A stretch of 5,040 bases of DNA from Gorillibacterium sp. Lineage in GTDB: Bacteria > Bacillota > Bacilli > Paenibacillales > NBRC-103111. The stretch lies in assembly GCA_023511325.1 (NCBI GenBank), contig JAIMBU010000308.1:1-5040 (forward strand), read 5' to 3'. Position numbers and translations under genes: made by a program. Shown in pieces: positions 1 to 5,040 of this stretch (positions are counted from its first letter, which is position 1; each line of letters opens with the position of its first letter). Under the pieces are notes generated by a model. The model worked only from the letters and a program-made list of their open reading frames with translations. It did not search any database and was not told the DNA's origin.

Positions 1-821
1 CTGTAGGGCTGTGTTAAAAAATGTAATTTCTGAATACTATTGCCAATTCCTGTTCCGGTCAGTCCTCCATGGCCAAAGGCGTAAAGCGAATTGATCATCT
101 GATACCCACTGCCATCTGGATCAAACCAGGGGTCCAGCCAAGTATGGAAACGATCTAACTGGTAATTGACTCCTGAAGAATTGATGATAGATGGGACAAA
201 TATTTTGAGAAATATCAATCCTGCTCCACAAGCTCCGATGGCTAGCAGATGTTTGGTTCGCATTCCGCCTGTCCAGAGAATAGCAAATGAGCCGAGGATC
301 AGGATGGCGGCTGAACCAAAATCAGGCTGCAGTAAAATCAGTCCGGCTGTTATTCCAATGATAATGAGGCAAGGAAGTAACCCGTTTTTGATCTTTTTTA
401 ATTTCTCGCCTTTATTGGTAATAACAACGGCCAAATAGAGAATCACAGCCAGCTTGGCAAATTCAGAGGGCTGAATATTCATCGGCCCAAGGTCGATCCA
501 ACTGTTTGCTCCTACTCCTTTCACATTCTTCCCGTTGCCGATGAAGAGGACGAGTACAAGCATAGCAAGATTGCCAATCCAGAAGAGGAAAACGATCTTG
601 CGTAGCCAAGAATAATGAAAATTCATCAGGATCAGCATCAGCACAAGACCAAGGCCAACCGCAATTCCTTGGCTGATGATGAACTTCAAGGAATCCCCTT
701 TGTTATCATAGACTGAAATCGTCGAGCTGGCGCTATATACCATAAGAAGACCAAAGGCGGTCAAGATCATCGTCAGGAACAGGAGTAAGTAATCGGGTGT
801 ATTCTTCTTTGGGGGATTCAT
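1..821 (-). CDS. FtsW/RodA/SpoVE-family (SEDS) peptidoglycan glycosyltransferase, N-terminal 273 codons (C-terminus outside window)
   Basis: SEDS proteins are multi-pass membrane enzymes that polymerise lipid II into glycan strands and work with a class B penicillin-binding protein in elongation, division or spore cortex synthesis. The minus strand is open from the ATG at 821-819 to the left edge, giving 273 residues of a family usually near 370-400. Hydrophobic segments begin at about residue 11. The signature GANSWIDLGPMNIQPSEFAK lies at residues 104-123, with the family's conserved Trp at 108. QPDFGSA is at 165-171, and the large outer loop motif with LDPW, GSGYQ and a glycine-rich GHGGLTGTGIGNS stretch spans about 222-262. 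The catalytic-region Asp expected shortly after this loop falls outside the window. The start is fixed because an in-frame TGA lies close upstream with no start codon between, and the first membrane segment begins right after it. The ATG has no well-spaced Shine-Dalgarno and overlaps the stop of a 25-codon upstream frame, which suggests translational coupling. Family assignment is firm; which paralogue (FtsW, RodA, SpoVE) cannot be decided from this half. Confidence 0.93.
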   Translation of the reverse strand, partial: MNPPKKNTPDYLLLFLTMILTAFGLLMVYSASSTISVYDNKGDSLKFIISQGIAVGLGLVLMLILMNFHYSWLRKIVFLFWIGNLAMLVLVLFIGNGKNVKGVGANSWIDLGPMNIQPSEFAKLAVILYLAVVITNKGEKLKKIKNGLLPCLIIIGITAGLILLQPDFGSAAILILGSFAILWTGGMRTKHLLAIGACGAGLIFLKIFVPSIINSSGVNYQLDRFHTWLDPWFDPDGSGYQMINSLYAFGHGGLTGTGIGNSIQKLHFLTQPY

Positions 822-895
822 ACCTGTTTCATCACTTCAAATCTATCGGTAATATCGTTCCTCAGGTCCCGCAAGCTAGAGCTCTCCTTGAACAT
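818..895 (-). CDS. 25-residue putative leader or small protein, translationally coupled to the SEDS gene
   Basis: I do not recognise this peptide. The frame runs from ATG (895-893) to TGA (820-818). It has a perfect AGGAGG (908-903) seven bases before its start, which is ideal spacing. Its stop overlaps the ATG of the SEDS gene in the form ATGA, while the SEDS gene has no proper binding site of its own. The peptide is rich in charged residues. Leu8, Leu11, Ile15, Phe19 and Met22 fall on one face if helical, so a short amphipathic helix is plausible; there is no membrane segment. A further in-frame ATG at 901-899 is only one base from the AGGAGG and is unlikely to be used. Either the product is functional, or the frame serves mainly to load ribosomes for the SEDS gene. 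The sequence supports the translation signals; function is unknown. Confidence 0.55.
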   Translation of the reverse strand: MFKESSSLRDLRNDITDRFEVMKQV

Positions 896-902
896 AAGCA
901 TG

Positions 903-908
903 CCTCCT
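903..908 (-). promoter_or_regulatory. Strong ribosome binding site (AGGAGG) of the 25-codon frame
   Basis: On the minus strand AGGAGG is followed by a seven-base spacer and ATG at 895. It is the only good Shine-Dalgarno in the leader of the SEDS gene, more than 80 bases before that gene's own ATG. It therefore marks the small frame as the likely entry point for ribosomes on this transcript. Confidence 0.7.
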
Positions 909-935
909 GATCTATGTAGTCTTGCAACACTCTGC

Positions 936-962
936 CATACTATCATTAGTAATGATAGTATG
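936..962. repeat. Perfect 27-bp palindrome, candidate operator in the divergent promoter region
   Basis: The 13-base arm CATACTATCATTA is followed by a single central G and its exact reverse complement TAATGATAGTATG. A perfect odd-length palindrome in the space between divergent genes is typical of a binding site for a dimeric repressor. The inner 7-1-7 form (ATCATTA, G, TAATGAT) has the geometry of Fur/Zur/PerR boxes, but the bases do not match the consensus sites I know for those regulators. It overlaps the best -10 candidate for the minus-strand genes. As RNA it could also fold as a hairpin, but no T-run follows on either strand, so a terminator is unlikely. Confidence 0.6.
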
Positions 963-980
963 TTTCCTCAATGACTGCAA
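952..980 (-). promoter_or_regulatory. Candidate promoter for the minus-strand small frame and SEDS gene
   Basis: Reading the minus strand, TTGCAG (980-975) and TATCAT (957-952) are separated by 17 bases, the spacing of a sigma-A promoter. The -35 element is weak (three matches to TTGACA); the -10 is better. The -10 lies inside the 27-bp palindrome, so a protein bound there would block it. A start of transcription near 945 would leave about 50 bases before the small frame. This is pattern matching only. Confidence 0.3.
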
Positions 981-1025
981 GCTATGTCCGATCGTTTGAC
1001 AAACAAGTCGTGTGCGTCTTGATTA

Positions 1026-1034
1026 TGGTAAAAT
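1026..1034 (+). promoter_or_regulatory. Candidate extended -10 promoter for the M20 gene
   Basis: TGGTAAAAT fits an extended -10 element (TG, one base, then TAAAAT, five of six matches to TATAAT). It lies 37 bases before the M20 start codon. No good -35 sits 17 bases upstream. A perfect TTGACA at 996-1001 is 27 bases from this -10, too far to pair with it; it could pair with GATTAT (1021-1026) at a long 19-base spacing. Either would transcribe the M20 and CBS genes. Confidence 0.4.
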
Positions 1035-1054
1035 GGAAAAACAATGATGGAACA

Positions 1055-1062
1055 GAGGAGGT
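1055..1062 (+). promoter_or_regulatory. Ribosome binding site of the M20 gene (GAGGAGGT)
   Basis: GAGGAGGT is followed by nine bases and ATG at 1072. A GTG at 1068 is in another frame and reaches a stop after six codons, so the ATG is the start. Confidence 0.75.
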
Positions 1063-1071
1063 ATCTAGTGA

Positions 1072-2250
1072 ATGAACACTTATATTAAGGACAGAACAGC
1101 GGAGATCTATCCAGAGATGGTCGCTTGGCGTAGATACCTACATCAGCATCCGGAGCTATCCTATCAGGAGCAGGCGACATCCCGCTGGATTGAGGAAAAG
1201 TTGATCAGCTTTGGTCTAGAGGTTCAAGTGGGGGTTGGCGGTGGGTATGGAATAACGGCCTTGCTCAAAGGCAATGGAATAGGTCCTACAGTTGCTCTAC
1301 GTGCAGACATAGATGCCTTGCCCATTCAAGATGAGAAAGGATGCGATTATTCCTCCACTGTACCCGGAGTGATGCATGCTTGCGGACATGATGGACATAC
1401 GGCAGCTTTGCTTGGAGCAGCAAAGCTGCTCAGTGAAATCAAAGATAAAATCACAGGTACGATTAAGTTTATCTTTCAGCCTGCCGAGGAAGTAACGCCG
1501 GGTGGAGCTAAAACGATGATTGAAGCCGGTGTGCTGACGGATGTAGACGCGATCTATGGTATTCACTTATGGACTCCGTTTCCGCTCGGAACGGCTTCCA
1601 CCAAAGCAGGGGCGCTAATGGCAGCAGCAGATGAGTTTGAACTTGAAATTCGCGGCAAAGGCGGTCATGGAGGGTTTCCTCATGTGACGATTGACAGCTT
1701 GTTAGTCAGTGCTCACTTGGTTGTTAACCTCCAGACGATTGTTAGCCGCAGCTTGAATCCCGTTGTACCCAGTGTCGTTACAGTAGGGAGTCTTTCCGCA
1801 GGACAAGGCTATAACGTTATTGCCGACCGTGCCACCCTCAAAGGAACAGTTCGCTCGTTTGATGAAACGACACGGCTGCTCGCACGTAAGCGGGTAGAAG
1901 AGATCATTGACCACACCTGCGCCATGTTTGGTGCGGACTATACCCTTGATTATAAAATGGGTTATCCGCCGTTGATTAATCACCCTGCTGAAACGAAGAT
2001 TTTTGCTGAAGCAGCTTGTGAAGTAATTGGCGCAGCAGGATTTAATGAGCCAGAGCTCATCATGGCGGCAGAGGATTTTGCCCATTATTTGACTGTAATA
2101 CCTGGTAGCTTTCTGTTTGTTGGAGCAGGTGGCGAAGGGGCAGAATATGCCCATCATCACCCTATGTTTGATCTAAAAGAAGAGGCCATCGGTTCAGCTA
2201 CGCGAATTTTATGCACTGTAGCGTTGAAGCGACTTGGGTGTAGACTCTGA
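1072..2250 (+). CDS. M20D-family metal-dependent amidohydrolase (N-acyl-amino acid / aminoacyl amide hydrolase)
   Basis: This 392-residue protein is full length for the M20D family (hippurate hydrolase, plant IAA-amino acid hydrolase ILR1-like enzymes, B. subtilis YkuR/YxeP/AmhX relatives), which hydrolyse the amide bond of N-acylated amino acids or similar compounds with a two-metal centre. Seen in order: WRRYLHQHPELSYQE (19-33), LRADIDALP (76-84), MHACGHDGHT with metal-ligand Cys104 and His106 (101-110), QPAEE with the catalytic Glu139 and metal-ligand Glu140 (136-140), GIHLW with His165 (163-167), the dimerisation-domain motif GKGGHGG with His199 (195-201), GYNVIAD (246-252), AAEDFAHYL (332-340), and the C-terminal HHHP (361-364) supplying the last metal ligand. 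All expected active-site residues are present. There is no signal peptide, so it should be cytosolic. The CBS gene follows after 69 bases with no terminator between. The substrate cannot be read from sequence: acetyl-diaminopimelate, N-acetyl-cysteine derivatives and hippurate-like amides are all possible. Confidence 0.93.
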   Translation: MNTYIKDRTAEIYPEMVAWRRYLHQHPELSYQEQATSRWIEEKLISFGLEVQVGVGGGYGITALLKGNGIGPTVALRADIDALPIQDEKGCDYSSTVPGVMHACGHDGHTAALLGAAKLLSEIKDKITGTIKFIFQPAEEVTPGGAKTMIEAGVLTDVDAIYGIHLWTPFPLGTASTKAGALMAAADEFELEIRGKGGHGGFPHVTIDSLLVSAHLVVNLQTIVSRSLNPVVPSVVTVGSLSAGQGYNVIADRATLKGTVRSFDETTRLLARKRVEEIIDHTCAMFGADYTLDYKMGYPPLINHPAETKIFAEAACEVIGAAGFNEPELIMAAEDFAHYLTVIPGSFLFVGAGGEGAEYAHHHPMFDLKEEAIGSATRILCTVALKRLGCRL

Positions 2251-2307
2251 CGGAATGGGCTACTTGTCCAGAGGGTATGCTAAAACCGTTATTCCTATTT
2301 GAAAAAC

Positions 2308-2313
2308 GGAGGT
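2308..2313 (+). promoter_or_regulatory. Ribosome binding site fixing the CBS gene start (GGAGGT)
   Basis: GGAGGT is six bases before ATG at 2320. The longer frame opening at TTG 2299 would put this site inside the coding sequence and has no site of its own, so 2320 is preferred. Confidence 0.8.
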
Positions 2314-2319
2314 ATATCT

Positions 2320-2757
2320 ATGCAGAAGGTTAAAGAGATCATGACTAAGGATATCGTCACCTTGAATCAGCACGACACCATCTTTGATGCCGCTGTGTTG
2401 ATGAAAGAAAAGAATATTGGATTTGTACCAGTGTTAGATGAATCCCATGTTGTAGGGACACTAACGGATCGTGATCTTGTTATCCGTGGGTATGCACTAA
2501 AGCATCCAGGTTCGACACCGATAAGCGAATTGATGAGCACGACCGTGATCGCTGTCCGTCCAGAAACCTCACTTGATGAAGCGGCTGAGAAGATGGCTAA
2601 TGAGCAAATTCGCCGCTTGCTGGTGATTGAAGAAGGTCATTTAATGGGAGTGGTCGCATTAGGAGATTTGGCCATCCGTCAGACCTTGGAAGAGCAGGCT
2701 GGAGCAGCACTTAGTGAGATTTCCGAGCCTGAGCATTCACCTTATCCGCTACAATAA
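2320..2757 (+). CDS. Twin CBS-domain protein, YhcV-like
   Basis: This 145-residue protein consists almost only of two CBS domains, which pair into a Bateman module that usually binds adenine nucleotides such as AMP, ATP or S-adenosylmethionine. CBS1 covers about residues 1-58, with VKEIMTKDIVTL near the start and the GTLTDRDL signature at 46-53. CBS2 covers about 68-125, with ELMSTTVIAV (70-79), the IRRLLVIEEGHLMG stretch (97-110) and GVVALGDLA (110-118). A short polar tail of about 20 residues follows, with no effector domain, membrane segment or signal peptide. Size and the tail motif after GDLA resemble B. subtilis YhcV as I recall it; that protein has no settled role. The gene follows the M20 gene by 69 bases and ends 85 bases before a strong terminator, so the two are probably co-transcribed. 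A weak extended -10 (TGCTAAAAC, 2278-2286) could add a promoter of its own. A regulatory function is inferred from the family only. Confidence 0.9.
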   Translation: MQKVKEIMTKDIVTLNQHDTIFDAAVLMKEKNIGFVPVLDESHVVGTLTDRDLVIRGYALKHPGSTPISELMSTTVIAVRPETSLDEAAEKMANEQIRRLLVIEEGHLMGVVALGDLAIRQTLEEQAGAALSEISEPEHSPYPLQ

Positions 2758-2788
2758 TCCAGCCAAACTTGTGTGAACATTATTTATC

Positions 2789-2804
2789 GGGGGATTAATC
2801 CCCC
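2789..2804. repeat. Perfect 16-bp palindrome GGGGGATTAATCCCCC
   Basis: Five G, ATTAAT and five C form a perfect palindrome; in RNA it gives a six-pair stem with a UUAA loop. Only TATATG follows, not a T-run, so it is not a convincing terminator. It sits between the CBS stop and the terminator, next to a small ATGTC/GACAT hairpin (2808-2819) and bracketed by AGCCA (2761-2765) and TGGCT (2821-2825), which could close the whole stretch. It may be a 3' stabilising structure of the CBS mRNA or a protein site; the function is unknown. Confidence 0.5.
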
Positions 2805-2842
2805 TATATGTCGAGACATCTGGCTAATAAACGTTTTCTCCT

Positions 2843-2877
2843 AACAGCTGTATCCCAGAGGATACGGCTGTTTTTGT
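2843..2877 (+). terminator. Rho-independent terminator of the M20-CBS unit
   Basis: AACAGCTGTATCC (2843-2855) pairs with GGATACGGCTGTT (2860-2872) across a CAGA loop, making a 13-pair stem with one U-G wobble. The stem runs into a T-run at 2871-2875 followed by GT. The reverse strand has no T-run after the stem, so the signal works on plus-strand transcripts only. It ends about ten bases before the first possible helicase start codon, so that gene needs its own promoter or read-through. Confidence 0.9.
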
Positions 2878-2887
2878 ATGATAGAGG

Positions 2888-4633
2888 ATGGCATTTGGTA
2901 ATAATGATAAGGAGCGTGATCCAGCCGATCCCACCAATCCATCGATAAGGAAAGCAGGTGAACTCATTCCGATCATGTCAAGTGCACCTCTACTCATTCG
3001 TGGCGAGCGAACGTTGCTTCTAGATACAGAGCATCCAGAAGCCTCCGAGATCAAGCATTTGCTGCTCGGTTTCGCCGAGCTAATCAAGAATCCTGGTCGT
3101 CTTCATATGTATCTTCTCTCTTCTTGCTCACTATGGGGAGCGGCGGCTAACGGTCTTACGGCAGGTGAAGTGCTAGATACGCTTGAACGTTATACCCATC
3201 AAGCGCTACCGCCGACTGTGCAATCAATCATTACTCGGGAAATGGAGCGCTACGGCAGGGTGAGACTTACTGAAGAATCAGAAAAATTGATCCTTCACGT
3301 AGCTGAACCTACGTGGTTGGATCGTTTTCTGCATGAGCCTGCTGTTGGCTACTTGCTTACTCCACTATCTTTGTGTACAGCTGAAATTCGCTCAGACGGT
3401 CGCGGTGTGCTAAAAAGAGAGCTGACTCGCTTAGGTTATCCTGTTATCGATGAAGCGGGCTGGCACAAAGGGGAGTCCCTCCCCATTCAGCTCATGCTGA
3501 AAGAAAATGGTCTTGTCCTCCGCCCCTATCAGTTGGAAGCGGTTGAGGCCTTCTGTGGACAAAACGGTATTCATGAGGGGAGTGGTGTTGTTGTCTTGCC
3601 TTGTGGTAGCGGCAAAACGGCAGTCGGCATTGCAGCGATGGCAAGGCTAGGTTGTGCCACATTAATTCTTACGACCAATGTCGTTTCAGTTAGGCAGTGG
3701 CAAAGAGAGATAGCCGAGTGGACCAATCTTGGGCCTGAAAGAATTGGCGAATACAGTGGCGCACACAAGGAAGTCAAGCCAGTGACGGTGGCCACTTATC
3801 AGATATTAACGCATCGTAGAAGCACTACCGAATCGTTTCGTCATATGCAATTATTTAAAGAAAGAGATTGGGGTTTAATCATCTATGATGAAGTTCATCT
3901 GCTGCCTGCACCCATATTTCGGGCAACAGCAGACATTCAGGCAACACGTAGACTTGGTCTTACTGCCACACTTGTACGGGAGGATGGCTGTGAGGAGGAC
4001 GTCTTCTCTTTGATTGGACCAAAGCGCTTTGAGCTTCCCTGGAGGCAACTAGAGCACGAAGGCCATATTGCTCATGTCAGTGCATCTGAGCTTAGGATCG
4101 GCATGTCAGAAACGCTACGAGAACGCTACGATTTGGCCAAAGCAGGCGTACGCTTTCGCATTGCTGCCGAGAATCCGCGTAAGTTAGCCTACATGGATGA
4201 ATTGCTGCAACGTCATGAGGGTAGACCAACTTTGGTCATTGGTCAGTATTTGAGTCAACTTCGGGCTGCTGCCCAGCAGACAGGTGCGCCTTTAGTTACG
4301 GGTACGACACCTCATGAGGAACGGGAGTTGCTGTACCAGCGCTTTCGTGAAGGCAGTCTTAAGCTGCTTGTTGTATCCAAAGTAGCGAATTTTGCCGTTG
4401 ATCTTCCCCAGGCAGAGGTTGCGATTGAACTATCTGGAGGATATGGTTCCCGCCAGGAAGAGGCACAACGGGTTGGGCGAGTCATGCGACCGAAGCCGAA
4501 TGGTGGTAAGGCTCACTTCTACACACTAGTTAGTAAAGGCACGGTTGAACAGGAGTATGCTCGCAATCGACAGCTTTTTCTATTGAGTCAAGGCTACGTG
4601 TATCAGGTTGAGAATTGTATAGATGAACCGTAA
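2888..4633 (+). CDS. XPB/Rad25-like superfamily 2 DNA helicase (bacterial XPB)
   Basis: XPB proteins are 3'-5' DNA translocases; eukaryotic XPB opens DNA in TFIIH, while the bacterial role is poorly known. All helicase motifs are visible: RPYQ (212-215), Walker A LPCGSGKT (237-244), motif Ia around TTNVVSVRQW (262-271), DEVH box (334-337), LGLTAT (356-361), the XPB-specific RED motif at 364-366, motif IV near 447-458, and motif VI ending QRVGRVMRP (527-535). A thumb-like insert sits at about 380-430 and the typical GTVEQEYARNRQ tail at 551-562. An XPB-type N-terminal domain covers about 33-160. No key residue is missing. The start is unresolved. ATG 2888 is the first possible codon (TAG six bases upstream), but AGAGG abuts it without a spacer and the terminator lies just before it. 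ATG 2975 (residue 30) would give 552 residues, start next to where I recall family similarity beginning, and have a distant AGGTGA (2956-2961). The longest frame is given. A close partner gene follows after 21 bases. Confidence 0.93.
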   Translation: MAFGNNDKERDPADPTNPSIRKAGELIPIMSSAPLLIRGERTLLLDTEHPEASEIKHLLLGFAELIKNPGRLHMYLLSSCSLWGAAANGLTAGEVLDTLERYTHQALPPTVQSIITREMERYGRVRLTEESEKLILHVAEPTWLDRFLHEPAVGYLLTPLSLCTAEIRSDGRGVLKRELTRLGYPVIDEAGWHKGESLPIQLMLKENGLVLRPYQLEAVEAFCGQNGIHEGSGVVVLPCGSGKTAVGIAAMARLGCATLILTTNVVSVRQWQREIAEWTNLGPERIGEYSGAHKEVKPVTVATYQILTHRRSTTESFRHMQLFKERDWGLIIYDEVHLLPAPIFRATADIQATRRLGLTATLVREDGCEEDVFSLIGPKRFELPWRQLEHEGHIAHVSASELRIGMSETLRERYDLAKAGVRFRIAAENPRKLAYMDELLQRHEGRPTLVIGQYLSQLRAAAQQTGAPLVTGTTPHEERELLYQRFREGSLKLLVVSKVANFAVDLPQAEVAIELSGGYGSRQEEAQRVGRVMRPKPNGGKAHFYTLVSKGTVEQEYARNRQLFLLSQGYVYQVENCIDEP

Positions 4634-4636
4634 AGC

Positions 4637-4643
4637 AAGGAGG
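4637..4643 (+). promoter_or_regulatory. Ribosome binding site of the helicase-associated gene (AAGGAGG)
   Basis: AAGGAGG lies just after the helicase stop and 11 bases before GTG 4655. The nearer ATG at 4647 is three bases away and opens a frame of only three codons whose TGA overlaps the GTG, so the GTG is taken as the start. Confidence 0.65.
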
Positions 4644-4654
4644 AGCATGGACAC

Positions 4655-5040
4655 GTGAATAAGGTGAGGGAGATAGGTCCATCGGGTAGCAAGCAACTTA
4701 TGGATCGTGTGTTACATGCTGCGGTCAAAGCGTTCTGTGATTGCCCTTTCTCCTGGAGTAGCTTTGAAGAATTTGGCATCAAACAAGGGATATCTGGAGC
4801 TGAGCTAGCTGTAGGAAGCGTACTGCTCAGACGTGCTGGGGAACTAAGTGTCACTAGATTAGCTGACGGTCGTGTAGAGTATACCTTGAATCCTTCCGCC
4901 CTTCACCGCTCGTATGATTTCTACTGGGGGGAAAGGACAGGTCTTCCAGCTGATCAATGGGAGGATTCACGGAAGGGAGGGGCGATCCACTTATTCCGGC
5001 TTCTTGCCTATATCGGGCTGGATCGGATACCCCTTAATCG
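4655..5040 (+). CDS. Probable XPB-associated (helicase-associated) protein, N-terminal 128 codons (continues past right edge)
   Basis: The frame starts at GTG 4655 and stays open for 128 complete codons to the window edge. It begins 21 bases after the helicase stop with its own AAGGAGG, so it is almost certainly in the same operon. The visible part is soluble, with no signal peptide or membrane segment. Residues about 14-65 look helical and could be a winged-helix-like domain (ISGAELAVGSVLLRRAGEL at 46-64, a short polar strand ending in VEYTLNP at 74-80). A second helical part with aromatic residues (YDFYWGE, 87-93) follows. I recall Paenibacillaceae genomes in which an XPB gene is followed by a large protein annotated as helicase-associated, and this start fits that; I do not see nuclease motifs and it does not look like the archaeal partner Bax1, although the C-terminus is missing. 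A later in-frame GTG at 4664 is farther from the binding site. That it is coding is well supported; the name rests mainly on context. Confidence 0.75.
   Translation, partial: MNKVREIGPSGSKQLMDRVLHAAVKAFCDCPFSWSSFEEFGIKQGISGAELAVGSVLLRRAGELSVTRLADGRVEYTLNPSALHRSYDFYWGERTGLPADQWEDSRKGGAIHLFRLLAYIGLDRIPLN

Noticed and set aside
166..438. Plus-strand open frame of 90 codons
   Set aside because: It is antisense to the SEDS coding sequence, whose family motifs are clear on the other strand; it has no domain or ribosome binding site.
1297..2160. Two minus-strand open frames (1297-1566 and 1702-2160)
   Set aside because: Both lie wholly inside the M20 gene in antisense, where the sense strand carries complete active-site motifs; the predicted proteins are rich in Cys, Arg and Ser with no recognisable domain.
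2273..2278. GGGTAT resembling a sigma-B -10 element upstream of the CBS gene
   Set aside because: No GTTT-type -35 element lies at the required distance upstream, so the match is probably chance.
2286..2309. CCGTT/AACGG inverted repeat partly covering the CBS ribosome binding site
   Set aside because: The stem is only five pairs with a 14-base loop, too weak to call a translational switch.
2299..2319. Longer CBS start at TTG 2299
   Set aside because: It would place the GGAGGT ribosome binding site inside the gene and adds seven residues without similarity to CBS proteins.
4647..4658. Three-codon frame ATG-GAC-ACG-TGA overlapping the GTG start of the helicase-associated gene
   Set aside because: It is too close to the AAGGAGG site and too short to mean anything on its own.
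2824..4854. Minus-strand open frames at 2824-3087, 3571-3795 and 4603-4854
   Set aside because: They are shadows of the helicase and the helicase-associated gene; the first also runs across the terminator.

Overview
The window looks like the chromosome of a Gram-positive, spore-former-type Firmicute, most likely Paenibacillaceae (a Brevibacillus or Paenibacillus relative). The clues are strong AGGAGG-type ribosome binding sites, moderate GC, sigma-A-like promoter elements, a YhcV-like twin-CBS protein, and a bacterial XPB helicase followed by a helicase-associated gene. The genus is inferred from gene content as I remember it, not from any search.

Layout. Positions 1-821 hold the first 273 codons of an FtsW/RodA/SpoVE-type (SEDS) membrane glycosyltransferase on the minus strand; its C-terminus lies beyond the left edge. 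Just upstream of it, and overlapping its start codon, is a 25-codon minus-strand open frame with a far better ribosome binding site than the SEDS gene has. A divergent intergenic region (about 896-1071) carries a perfect 27-bp palindrome and candidate promoters in both directions. On the plus strand an M20D amidohydrolase (1072-2250) and a twin-CBS protein (2320-2757) form a probable two-gene unit that ends at a strong intrinsic terminator (2843-2877). A second plus-strand unit follows: a complete XPB/Rad25-like superfamily 2 helicase (2888-4633, start uncertain) and, 21 bases later, the beginning of a probable XPB-associated protein (4655 to the right edge).

How the genes relate. The SEDS protein and the M20/CBS pair are divergently transcribed and may share a control region centred on the palindrome. 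The M20 enzyme is probably a cytosolic metal-dependent deacylase of N-acylated amino acids or related amides; the CBS protein is probably a nucleotide-sensing accessory, and no direct link between the two is shown by sequence. The XPB gene and its neighbour are close, co-directional and of families I recall occurring together, so they probably act as one DNA-translocase module. The most interesting items are that XPB module, the coupled 25-codon frame ahead of the SEDS gene, and the 27-bp palindrome. No tRNA, rRNA, CRISPR array, insertion sequence or prophage signature was seen.
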